Assembly (NCBI GenBank): GCA_947458145.1
Contig: CANGYM010000007.1
Coordinates: forward strand, 1 to 33,424
Origin: Alphaproteobacteria bacterium
Lineage (GTDB): Bacteria > Pseudomonadota > Alphaproteobacteria > JAJTHO01 > CANGYM01
Direction of reading: 5' to 3'
Length of the DNA: 33,424 nt
Shown here: one piece after another, positions 15,066 to 22,799 of the stretch
How the letters are laid out: each line of letters opens with the position of its first letter
Position numbering within the stretch: the first letter of the stretch is position 1
Translations under genes and position numbers: made by a program
The notes under the pieces: model-generated
The model's database searches: none
Seen by the model: the letters and a program-made list of their open reading frames with translations, nothing else
Told to the model about the DNA's origin: nothing

Positions 15066-15809
15066 CTATTTAATGGCAATAATCCCAGAAAAATTGTACC
15101 AGCGGAAAAAATCCTCCACATGGCGAAAACCGACATTTTTAAGAAGGGCAACGTTTTCTTCCATACGGTAGGGGATCAAAACGTTTTCCAGAGCCTCTCG
15201 CTTTTGCGTGATTTCGGTGTTGGAGTAGCCTTGGGTTTTTTTGTAATCATAATAGTGATCAATAAACAGGCGATTGAGCATTCCATCGGCACTGATGAGT
15301 TTTTCAACAATAATCAAAACCCCGTTGTGGCCCAAGCCATCATAAATTTTCCGCGCAATTTTTTCCCGGGCCAGAGGCCGCACAAACTGCAGCGTCAGCA
15401 CCATCAAAACGACGGAGGCATTTTCGATGGTGTAATTGCCTTCCAAATCCGCATGCACCAATTGCACGGATCGTTTTTCCGATATGTCGGCCAATTTGTT
15501 CCGCGCTTTTTCCAACATGGGGGCGGAATTATCCAGTCCCACAAACCCAATGCTGTCATCCAACAGGGGATGCAAATGATGAAAGGTTGTCCCCGTAGAG
15601 CACCCCAAATCGTACACGTGGGTTCCTGGGGCCGCAAAATCCTGCGTCAATTGACACGTCATTTTTTGAATTTCTTGATAAAAGGGAACGGACCGCCCCA
15701 CCATGTCATCAAAAACGCCCGCCACCTTTTGATCAAAGGCGAAATCCCCCACCCGTTCGTTGGTTTCAAACAACGTGTCTTTGGGTTTGAACAGGGTTGC
15801 ATTGTCCAT
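15066..15809 (-). CDS. cmoA: Carboxy-S-adenosyl-L-methionine synthase CmoA
   Basis: Converts SAM plus prephenate into carboxy-SAM, the donor CmoB uses to make the 5-oxyacetyluridine wobble base (cmo5U34) in tRNA. Recognised from FDDMVGRSVPFYQEIQ, the SAM-binding loop YDLGCSTGTTFHHL, LTLQFVRPLAREKI, and the C-terminal YYDYKKTQGYSNTEI with QKREALENVLIPYR. I start it at the ATG at 15809, giving 247 residues, the E. coli length, with GGAA upstream. The frame is also open to a TTG at 15860, but those 17 residues do not belong to the family. cmoB is not next to it; instead a membrane methyltransferase and mutS follow. A downstream-facing terminator of aqpZ separates it from that gene. Confidence 0.93.
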   Translation of the reverse strand: MDNATLFKPKDTLFETNERVGDFAFDQKVAGVFDDMVGRSVPFYQEIQKMTCQLTQDFAAPGTHVYDLGCSTGTTFHHLHPLLDDSIGFVGLDNSAPMLEKARNKLADISEKRSVQLVHADLEGNYTIENASVVLMVLTLQFVRPLAREKIARKIYDGLGHNGVLIIVEKLISADGMLNRLFIDHYYDYKKTQGYSNTEITQKREALENVLIPYRMEENVALLKNVGFRHVEDFFRWYNFSGIIAIK

Positions 15810-15886
15810 AGGATGTTTCCGCCATTTGTATGTCGGGCATTCTGATCCTGTCTGATTCAAAAGTCATCAAAAAAAGGAAGTCTCTG

Positions 15887-15915
15887 AAAAAAAACAAAGG
15901 GGGCGCGAGGCCCCC
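15887..15915 (-). terminator. Rho-independent terminator after aqpZ
   Basis: On the minus strand GGGGGC-CTCGC-GCCCCC forms a perfect six-pair GC stem (15899-15915), followed by TTTGTTTTTTTT (15887-15898). It lies 25 bases past the aqpZ stop and insulates aqpZ from cmoA. Confidence 0.9.
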
Positions 15916-15939
15916 TCTTAAGCCAACATCATCGTGGCT

Positions 15940-16632
15940 TTAGTCTTTTTGATCCATCAGGCGATAAAGGAACGATCCCAAAATGGCACCAGCGATGGGG
16001 GCAATCCAAAAGACAGGCAACTGTTGGATGGCCCAGTCCCCTGTGAACAAGGCCTGCCCTGTGCTCCGCGCGGGGTTGACAGAGGTGTTGGTCACGGGAA
16101 TGCTGATGAGGTGAATCAACGTCAGTGCCAAACCAATGGTCAAGGGAGCAAAACCAGCTGGGGCGCCTTCACGGGTGGATCCCAAGATCACAATCAAAAA
16201 GCCCGCGGTCAGAACAACCTCGATCAGCACAGCCGAAACCAAGCCATATCCCCCAGGAGAGTGGGCCCCAAATCCATTGGATGCAAATCCACCGTCCGTA
16301 TTAAAGCCAGGGGCACCTGATGCGATGAGATACAGAATCCAAGCGGCAGCCACAGCCCCGAGAACCTGAACAACAATATAAGGCAAAACACGAGACGCAG
16401 GACAACGCCCCGCAGTCCAAAGACCAATGGTGACCGCCGGATTAAAATGTCCACCGGAAATATGCCCAAGGGCATAGGCCATGGTCACAACGGTAAGGCC
16501 GAAAGCCAAAGAAACCCCTGCAAACCCAATGCCCAGCTCTGGGAACCCAGCGGCCAGAACGGCACTGCCACATCCCCCGAAAACCAACCAAAAGGTTCCT
16601 ATAAATTCTGCCAGTAACGGACGTGTCATCAT
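15940..16632 (-). CDS. aqpZ: Aquaporin Z (water channel)
   Basis: An inner-membrane water channel of 230 residues with six membrane spans and two half-helices. The NPA motifs are at Asn64-Pro-Ala ([10 protein letters not shown]) and Asn186-Pro-Ala ([10 protein letters not shown]). The narrow aromatic/arginine filter is the water-selective type: His174 (LIHLISIPV), Thr183 and Arg189, the same numbers as E. coli AqpZ, with Phe44 near the expected Phe. This argues against a glycerol facilitator. The start has GGAG eight bases upstream. Expression appears monocistronic, with a strong terminator downstream and 107 bases separating it from the DUF2066 gene. Confidence 0.95.
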   Translation of the reverse strand: MMTRPLLAEFIGTFWLVFGGCGSAVLAAGFPELGIGFAGVSLAFGLTVVTMAYALGHISGGHFNPAVTIGLWTAGRCPASRVLPYIVVQVLGAVAAAWILYLIASGAPGFNTDGGFASNGFGAHSPGGYGLVSAVLIEVVLTAGFLIVILGSTREGAPAGFAPLTIGLALTLIHLISIPVTNTSVNPARSTGQALFTGDWAIQQLPVFWIAPIAGAILGSFLYRLMDQKD

Positions 16633-16739
16633 TGCAAAAACTCCAAAAAAAATTGACGAAAACGGGGTGAACCCTATCGGCCACCCTTTTTACATGGCTA
16701 TGACGCAAACGCAAGGCTGTTGTAGATTGTGTACCAGAT

Positions 16740-17795
16740 TTATTCCTGCCCCAGTTCCCACGTATTTTCATCCACCGCTTTCAGGGTATAGCCTGAAGAA
16801 ATCAGGGCCTCTTGAAGGGCTGCGGCCTCCCCCTTAAAACCCACGTTCAGGCGCAGCCCATTGGGGGTGATGTCCTGCACGTTCGCAAAGGCGACGTTGG
16901 CGATGCTTCGCACAGTACTCAGGGCCTGAAAACGCGCCTTAACATCGGAGATTGGGATATCAAGCATTAGGGAGGTCTGCCCTGTTATGGGGGCAGATTG
17001 AGGGGATCCCTCCAAAAGGGTCATGGCCTGGGTCATGGCCGCTTTGTAGGTGGGGGCTGAGGGAACCTCCCCCGCATTCAGGGGTTGATCAAACTCCCCC
17101 AAGGTGCGCATGCCCCCAGATTCCGGAACAAACACGCTGACATGAAGGGCTGTATCTTGGGGCTGAAACGCCACATAACGGATATCGGCGCTGGGATAAC
17201 GGGCCTTTAGGTCTGTGATCACCGGATGGGTGGAAAGGGGAAGCGTGGTTAAAGTTTTCAGTTTGGCCTGCGAGGGGTCCTGCCCTCTTGGCAAAATCAC
17301 ACCCGACTGGGCGGCAGCCTGTTGAATGGCCACATCTTGATCGGGGGGAAAGGTTGTGTGCCAAGCCTCGGATGCATCCTGCCAAAAGGGAATCACGAGG
17401 GTGGTGGCCCGTGACTGTCCCTTAGGATTCAGGCCCAGACGGCCGGCGAGATCGCGGACCTTTGCGGTATACAGGTGCATAGTCACCATGGCCCTATAGC
17501 GATGGGCCGATACCTTTTCCCACACAATATCCGTGGCATAAACATACCGGCTGTCGATATTGGCAGAGGCCACGGCGGCATCCGTCACGGCCGCAGGGTC
17601 GCTGGCGATTTGCTTGAGGGCTTGCTTGACGGCCTGTTGCGTCCCCTGTTTTTGGGCCAGAGCGCGGGCGTCTGTGGCTTTATCAGCAGAGGCATCCAAA
17701 GACAGATTATCAATGCTCATCAAATCAACAGCCCATACCGGCTGAACGCCGAGCAGACAAAGCATCAAAACAAACAGGGGGAAAAAGCGTTTCAT
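16740..17795 (-). CDS. DUF2066 domain protein, exported
   Basis: 351 residues. Residues 1-22 (MKRFFPLFVLMLCLLGVQPVWA) form a clear signal peptide, so the protein is probably periplasmic or membrane-attached. The rest has the DUF2066 layout: an N-terminal alpha/beta region with KQGTQQAVKQALKQI and YRAMVTMHLYTAKVRDL, and a C-terminal repeat-like region (LMLDIPISDVKARFQALST, then LRLNVGFKGEAAALQEALI) reminiscent of small ferredoxin-like folds. DUF2066 genes are commonly found next to purM in alphaproteobacteria, as here, where they diverge across 58 bases. Function is unknown. Length is near normal and nothing is missing. Confidence 0.75.
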   Translation of the reverse strand: MKRFFPLFVLMLCLLGVQPVWAVDLMSIDNLSLDASADKATDARALAQKQGTQQAVKQALKQIASDPAAVTDAAVASANIDSRYVYATDIVWEKVSAHRYRAMVTMHLYTAKVRDLAGRLGLNPKGQSRATTLVIPFWQDASEAWHTTFPPDQDVAIQQAAAQSGVILPRGQDPSQAKLKTLTTLPLSTHPVITDLKARYPSADIRYVAFQPQDTALHVSVFVPESGGMRTLGEFDQPLNAGEVPSAPTYKAAMTQAMTLLEGSPQSAPITGQTSLMLDIPISDVKARFQALSTVRSIANVAFANVQDITPNGLRLNVGFKGEAAALQEALISSGYTLKAVDENTWELGQE

Positions 17796-17853
17796 GGGAA
17801 CAGTGCATGTGGTATAGAAAAAAACTGCTGTTGACTATAGGGGATAAATCATT

Positions 17854-18879
17854 ATGACGCAAACCTTGTCCTACAAAGCCGCCGGTGTGGATGTTGAGGC
17901 TGGCGATGCCTTTGTATCCCGCATTGCGCCGCTGGCCAAAGCCACGGCCCGTCTGGGATCCATGGACGGGCTGGGGGGGTTTAGCGGGTTTTTTGATCTG
18001 TCCGCCCTGAATTACAAAAAACCGGTTTTGCTCTCGGCCACAGACGGCGTGGGCACCAAGCTGTTGGTGGCCAAAGCCATGGGGCAGTATCATGGCATTG
18101 GGGTGGATGCCGTGGCCATGTGCGTCAATGATCTGTTGGTCCATGGGGGGGAGCCCCTGTTTTTTCTGGATTACCTTGCCACCGGCAAACTGGAACCCGA
18201 TACCCTGACAGCGATTGTGGCGGGGATTGCTGATGCCTGCCAAGAGGTGGGATGCGCCCTGATCGGTGGGGAAACCGCCGAAATGCCGGGCCTTTACGGG
18301 CATGGCGATTTTGATATTGCCGGTTTTGCGTTGGGTGTTGTGGAAAAAGAAGGCATCATTACCGGAAAAACCATTGTTCCTGGGGATATGATTGTGGGTT
18401 TGCCGTCCTCTGGCTTGCACGCCAACGGCTTTTCTCTGGTGCGGGCCATTGTTGAGAGAGAGGGTCTGTCGTATCATGATCCTGCGCCGTTTGATCCGGA
18501 TCAATCGTTGGGCCAAGCGTTGCTGACCCCAACAAAGCTGTATGTCAAACCCGTTTTGGATCTGCTGAAAACCACCCCTGTGAAGGGGATGGTGCACATC
18601 ACAGGGGGCGGCTTTCATGGCAATATCCCCCGCATTGTGCCCGAAACCTGCACCGCGGTTTTGCGTCATGGCACGTGGGAGGTTCCGGCTGTGTTTGACT
18701 GGCTGCGGGCGCGGGGCAACCTGTCTGAGGATGAGATGCACACCACCTTTAACGCAGGTCTGGGCTATATCCTGATTGTGGCGCCGGAGCATATCGAGGC
18801 CACCCTGAACGCCCTGCCCGACGCCACCTTGGTGGGCAAGATCATCCCCAGAGACGGTCCGGCTGTGTGGGTTCAGTAA
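17854..18879 (+). CDS. purM: Phosphoribosylformylglycinamidine cyclo-ligase (AIR synthetase)
   Basis: Closes FGAM to AIR with ATP, the fifth step of purine synthesis. 341 residues, normal length. Family blocks are SYKAAGVDVEAGDAF at the N-terminus, LLSATDGVGTKLLVAKAM (nucleotide site), AMCVNDLLVHGGEPLFFLDY, GGETAEMPGLY, and VHITGGGFHGNIPRI. The start is supported by GGGGATA upstream. It diverges from the DUF2066 gene and converges with the sensor kinase gene; 51 bases separate the stops and no clear terminator is visible. purN, its frequent partner, is absent from the window. Confidence 0.97.
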   Translation: MTQTLSYKAAGVDVEAGDAFVSRIAPLAKATARLGSMDGLGGFSGFFDLSALNYKKPVLLSATDGVGTKLLVAKAMGQYHGIGVDAVAMCVNDLLVHGGEPLFFLDYLATGKLEPDTLTAIVAGIADACQEVGCALIGGETAEMPGLYGHGDFDIAGFALGVVEKEGIITGKTIVPGDMIVGLPSSGLHANGFSLVRAIVEREGLSYHDPAPFDPDQSLGQALLTPTKLYVKPVLDLLKTTPVKGMVHITGGGFHGNIPRIVPETCTAVLRHGTWEVPAVFDWLRARGNLSEDEMHTTFNAGLGYILIVAPEHIEATLNALPDATLVGKIIPRDGPAVWVQ

Positions 18880-18930
18880 CGGCAAGGGTCAACTTCACCT
18901 GAATCCCTCTGGCGTGTCCCTGCCCCTCCA

Positions 18931-20700
18931 CTAGGCTTTGGCTTGCGCCCTAAGATGACCTTCACCCGCAAGGGCATTGTCCTTGGGCAAGCTCATATAA
19001 AAAACCGTTCCCTTTCTGGTCGATTCAAACCAAATACGGCCCCCGTGCAGTTCAATGATTTTTTTGGCCATGGGCAAACCAACGCCCGCATTTTCCGTTT
19101 GGGCATTAAGGGATTCGAAAAGAGAAAAAATATGATCCGTATAAAGCTTTTCAATACCGGTCCCATTGTCCTGCACTTTAATCACCCATTCTGTTTCCAG
19201 ATCTTGACAGGATAATCCCACGATGGGGGGAATGCTGGGGTTATGGTCAATCCCATTTTTAATCAGGTGATACAGGGCTTTTTTGAAAGACCCATAATGA
19301 CAAAACACATCGGGAAACACCCCAAACGTTTTGATGCGGGCACCGCGTTTTTTAATGACAGGCAGCAGATCTTTCAAAGCGGCCTGTATCATTTTATGCA
19401 AAGACGTTTCAGGAAAAGGAGGAGCAATCTGAATGTGATCGTACTCTGAAAGGCCTTGTAAACGCTTTAAACTCAGCGTTGTCCATCGTTTGACTTCGGC
19501 CAGTTTTTTTAGGGCGGCCTCGCGTCTTTCCGATTCCTCCAGCGCCACTGTGCTTTGCAAAATGGCCCGCAGAGGATCGGAAAAAACATGGGTTAAACTA
19601 TGGGACAGGGTTTCATACTGCCGCTGCATGCGAACCAAAGCGTCGTGATCGCTGTTGCCATCAAAGGTGCCCAGATGTTCCGTCAAAAAAATCGCTTTTT
19701 CCCGCGTATAATAGATCACCAGACGCTTCATTTCTTCCGTCCAGTCGTTTTCTTCGAAATTGATAATGGCATTTAGGCCAGCTTGCTGCCATTTTTCCGT
19801 ATCATCCAGCATAGAATCACCCCTTAACCCCACAAGATAGGTCCCGTTGGGGTTTCGGCTATCGGCTTTGATGTATTCATTCACCACGTGATAGCCGCTT
19901 TTGGGATGAAATTTCAGACTGATCATCGCCATATGATAGCGCCCATTCAAAAGCATCTGAAGCGCATCGTCGCTATTCTGGGCAATATCAGGTTTAATAA
20001 GAAAAGATTTTTCCAAAAGATCGGCAACCTTTTTGATGGTCCCATCATCCCCTGCCGCCACCAGAACCCGCCATTTGGACACCAGATCCGGCAGATGAAG
20101 GCGCCTATCAATCAGGGATTCTTCGTTAAGAGATGTATCATAGAGCTTTGAGAGTGCGCCCTCTTCTCGTCCCAAAGAAAACCTTTGATCCACCTCTTGG
20201 TCAAAGCGTGCCAAGGCCTTTGATTCATCTGTGGTTTGATTTCTGGATTCAAGCTTTAGTTTTTCCAGATGTTCGTCATAAAGTCTCCGTCGGGTGATGC
20301 CCAAGGCATTGCCAGGGTTTAAGGCCATGTATTTTTTGACATAATCGGATAGAGATTTGGTGCTGAAGGGCTTGGTAATATAGCCTGAGGCCCCAAAGCG
20401 CATGGCCGTGTTGAAATCCGCACTGACTTGGGATGCTGTGATGATCACCACATAGCTTTTGGGATCAAAATCTCTGATTTTTTTTAATAACGTTAATCCC
20501 GACAGGCCCCCTGGAAACGTCAAATCCAAAAAAATAATATCGGGGGCCACTTGGGTAAACAGGGACCATCCCGCCTCTGGATCGTTGGCAAAGCTTTTTT
20601 CGCACTCTGGCAGGGACTGCGAAACAATGGAACGATAGCGCAGATCATCCTCAATGATCAAAATCCGTAACTTTTCGGTTTCCTGAAAAGATTTCCCCAT
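18931..20700 (-). CDS. Hybrid response regulator / histidine kinase with a degenerate second receiver
   Basis: 589 residues, no membrane segments, so a cytosolic signalling protein. Residues 12-125 are a receiver with all key positions: acidic Asp18/Asp19, phosphoacceptor Asp59 (DIIFLDLTF), Thr88 and Lys110 (ITKPFS). Residues 210-335 have receiver-like spacing, but the phosphoacceptor position is Ser261 (HMAMISLKFHPKSG), so it cannot be phosphorylated in the usual way. Residues 361-415 resemble a HisKA dimer with His371 in LTHVFSDPLRAI; Val replaces the usual acidic neighbour. The ATPase domain follows: Asn482 (LIKNGIDHNP), DNGTGI at 511, IFSLFES and GVGLPMAKKIIELHGG at 539. The start has AGGGG six bases upstream. 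It lies 122 bases after tsf. The partner and signal are unknown. Confidence 0.85.
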   Translation of the reverse strand: MGKSFQETEKLRILIIEDDLRYRSIVSQSLPECEKSFANDPEAGWSLFTQVAPDIIFLDLTFPGGLSGLTLLKKIRDFDPKSYVVIITASQVSADFNTAMRFGASGYITKPFSTKSLSDYVKKYMALNPGNALGITRRRLYDEHLEKLKLESRNQTTDESKALARFDQEVDQRFSLGREEGALSKLYDTSLNEESLIDRRLHLPDLVSKWRVLVAAGDDGTIKKVADLLEKSFLIKPDIAQNSDDALQMLLNGRYHMAMISLKFHPKSGYHVVNEYIKADSRNPNGTYLVGLRGDSMLDDTEKWQQAGLNAIINFEENDWTEEMKRLVIYYTREKAIFLTEHLGTFDGNSDHDALVRMQRQYETLSHSLTHVFSDPLRAILQSTVALEESERREAALKKLAEVKRWTTLSLKRLQGLSEYDHIQIAPPFPETSLHKMIQAALKDLLPVIKKRGARIKTFGVFPDVFCHYGSFKKALYHLIKNGIDHNPSIPPIVGLSCQDLETEWVIKVQDNGTGIEKLYTDHIFSLFESLNAQTENAGVGLPMAKKIIELHGGRIWFESTRKGTVFYMSLPKDNALAGEGHLRAQAKA

Positions 20701-20755
20701 GAAAAACCCCTGATAAACAGTTCAAAAAACAGTTTACCAGCGTATGATTGACGAG

Positions 20756-20773
20756 GCGTAAAGGATTTTACGC
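20756..20773. other. Stem-loop between tsf and the sensor kinase gene
   Basis: GCGTAAAggatTTTACGC is a perfect seven-pair stem with a four-base loop, 50 bases past the tsf stop. No T-run follows on either strand, so it is a weak terminator candidate, an operator, or an RNA-processing hairpin ahead of the kinase gene. Confidence 0.35.
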
Positions 20774-20822
20774 GGACTGTTGATTTTCAAAGGCAATGCG
20801 CCGAAGGAACACCGCCCCAACC

Positions 20823-21749
20823 TTAGCCCACGGCTTGACGGACCTCTTCGGCGAAGTCTTTTTTCTCAATTTCGATGCCCTCGCCCAGCTGATAGCGGGC
20901 ATATCCGGTCAAGGTGATGGCAGAGCCTTCGGTCTTGGCCACACCTTCCACCACATCGGCGATGCGGGTTTCGTTGTCCATTACAAAGGTTTGTTCCAGC
21001 AGGACGACCTCTTGGTAGAATTTTTTCAGGCGTCCCTCGATCATTTTTTCAATGATGGATTCGGGCTTGCCGCTGGCGCGGGCTTGGTCGGAAAACACAT
21101 CCCGTTCCTTTTGAATGGCGATGGGGTCCAGATCAGAAACAGACAGGGACTGGGGAAAAGCCGCCGCAACATGCATGGCCAGCTTGCGGCCTAAATCTTT
21201 TAAGGCGTCCGCTTTGGCGCCAGAGGAGAGGGCCACCAAAACACCAATTTTGCCCAAACCTGGGGCCAATTCGTTATGAACGTAAGATACCACAGCGCCG
21301 GCGGGAACGGACAGAGCCGTCAAGCGACGCAGGGTCATTTGTTCCCCAATGGTGGCAATCAGGTGGGTCAGTTCTTCCTCAACCGTGCGTCCCGTTTCGG
21401 GATAGGGCTGAGTTTTCAGGGCTTCCACATCGGTGAGGCCTTGCTTAAGCGCAAGCTGGGCCAACGTTTTGACAAAATTTTGAAAGGATTCATTGCGGGC
21501 CACAAAGTCGGTTTCCGCATTGACTTCCAGCACCACACCGCGGGGGCCGTCCACAGCCACAGCCACCAGACCATCGGCGGCGGCGCGGGATGATTTTTTG
21601 GCCGCAGCGGCCAGACCTTTTTTACGCAGCCACTGCTGGGCTTCTTCAAAGTCCCCGTTGGTTTCGGTTAGGGCTTTTTTGCAATCCATCATGCCTGCGC
21701 CACTTTTTTCACGCAAATCACGGACCATTTCGGCGGTAATTGTTGCCAT
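20823..21749 (-). CDS. tsf: Elongation factor Ts
   Basis: Guanine-nucleotide exchange factor for EF-Tu in translation. 308 residues. The N-terminal module ([20 protein letters not shown], then MDCKKAL) and the exchange motif Thr80-Asp-Phe-Val in [12 protein letters not shown] are at E. coli positions, and a second core repeat follows. A strong AGGAG lies eight bases before the ATG. It is cotranscribed with rpsB across 48 bases, the usual arrangement. Unusually, the next gene is a sensor kinase rather than pyrH and frr. Confidence 0.97.
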   Translation of the reverse strand: MATITAEMVRDLREKSGAGMMDCKKALTETNGDFEEAQQWLRKKGLAAAAKKSSRAAADGLVAVAVDGPRGVVLEVNAETDFVARNESFQNFVKTLAQLALKQGLTDVEALKTQPYPETGRTVEEELTHLIATIGEQMTLRRLTALSVPAGAVVSYVHNELAPGLGKIGVLVALSSGAKADALKDLGRKLAMHVAAAFPQSLSVSDLDPIAIQKERDVFSDQARASGKPESIIEKMIEGRLKKFYQEVVLLEQTFVMDNETRIADVVEGVAKTEGSAITLTGYARYQLGEGIEIEKKDFAEEVRQAVG

Positions 21750-21797
21750 TGTGTTATCTCCTGTTCAACGATGCACGTCTTAATACAATAAAATCAT

Positions 21798-22544
21798 TTA
21801 GGCCGCGGCGGTATCGGCGGGGGTTTCCTCTGTGGTGTCAGAGCGATAATCCGCCACATCCACACGCAAACCCGACAAAACAGCGGCAGCAAAGGCGTCA
21901 CAGTACAATCTCAGGGCCTTTCGCGCATCATCATTGCCAGGCACAGGATAGGTAATGCCCGCAGGATCCGCGTTGGTGTCCAGAATGCCCACGATGGGAA
22001 TGCCCAGTTTGTTGGCCTCTTGAACGGCAATGCGCTCGCGGTTGACGTCCAGAACGATAATCAAATCGGGGGCTGCGTTCATTTGGCGGATTCCCCCCAG
22101 AACGCGCTCCAGCTTCTCGCGTTTGCGGTCCAGATCCAGACGTTCTTTTTTGGTCAAGGTGGTGCCGTGATCCTGAATGTATTTTTCCATCTGGGCCAAA
22201 GACTGAATGGAGTTTGACACGGTTTTCCAGTTGGTCAAGGTTCCGCCCAACCAGCGGTGGTTGATGTAATACTGGCCACATTTTTTGGCCGATTCGGAGA
22301 CGATTTCACTGGCCTGTTTTTTGGTGCCCACGAACAGAATCCGGCCACCTTTGGCGGCTGTGGATTCCACGGCCACCATGGCCTGTTCCAGCAGGGGAAC
22401 GGTTTGTTCCAAATCCAGAATGTGGACCCCTGCCCGCACGCCAAAAATATAGGGGGCCATGTGGGGATTCCAGCGACGGGTGGTGTGCCCAAAATGGACA
22501 CCGGCATTAATCAGTTGACGCAAATTGATGTGGGGACGTGACAT
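21798..22544 (-). CDS. rpsB: 30S ribosomal protein S2
   Basis: 248 residues. Recognised from LINAGVHFGHTTRRWNPHMA, YIFGVRAGVHILDLEQT, the GGRILFVGTKKQAS block, INHRWLGGTLTNW, and the C-terminal IVGILDTNADPAGITYPVPG segment. It sits on the small subunit and helps recruit S1. Translation starts at an ATG preceded by AAGGAAC. A promoter about 115-145 bases upstream leaves a leader long enough for feedback control; the leader contains a short CCAG/CTGG stem at 22565-22578. First gene of the rpsB-tsf unit. Confidence 0.97.
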   Translation of the reverse strand: MSRPHINLRQLINAGVHFGHTTRRWNPHMAPYIFGVRAGVHILDLEQTVPLLEQAMVAVESTAAKGGRILFVGTKKQASEIVSESAKKCGQYYINHRWLGGTLTNWKTVSNSIQSLAQMEKYIQDHGTTLTKKERLDLDRKREKLERVLGGIRQMNAAPDLIIVLDVNRERIAVQEANKLGIPIVGILDTNADPAGITYPVPGNDDARKALRLYCDAFAAAVLSGLRVDVADYRSDTTEETPADTAAA

Positions 22545-22659
22545 AAAAACAAAGTTCCTTTTTTCCAGTTAAACCTGGCACAAGATGTGACCCGAAGACC
22601 AAACCCCGAAGGGACCGCCTGAGGGCACCAGAAAAGCTCTTGTGCGCGTGATGGCCTTC

Positions 22660-22688
22660 CTCATACAGGATTTTTGGGGAAACAGCAA
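22660..22688 (-). promoter_or_regulatory. Candidate rpsB-tsf promoter
   Basis: On the minus strand TTGCTG (22683-22688) and TATGAG (22660-22665) are 17 bases apart, giving an rpsB leader of about 110 bases. The assignment is by spacing and match only. Confidence 0.4.
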
Positions 22689-22741
22689 GGGGGAATTCAG
22701 AACCAACCGCCATGATGGCTTCCCAACCCCCACCCACAGTC

Positions 22742-22770
22742 TTGCCATGCCCCCGCGTTGCCTTTATAAA
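22742..22770 (+). promoter_or_regulatory. carB promoter
   Basis: TTGCCA (22742-22747) and TATAAA (22765-22770) are exactly 17 bases apart, the best sigma-70 match in the window. Transcription would begin near 22777, leaving a short leader with AGAGGA before the carB ATG. Confidence 0.6.
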
Positions 22771-22799
22771 GAACGCGTGAGACAACAGCAGAGGAATGT

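Noticed and set aside
15810-15860. 17-residue N-terminal extension of CmoA from a TTG
   Set aside because: The ATG at 15809 has a better ribosome-binding site and gives exactly the family length.
22507-22785. 92-residue minus-strand frame upstream of rpsB
   Set aside because: Overlaps the rpsB start and both promoter candidates, and has no family resemblance.
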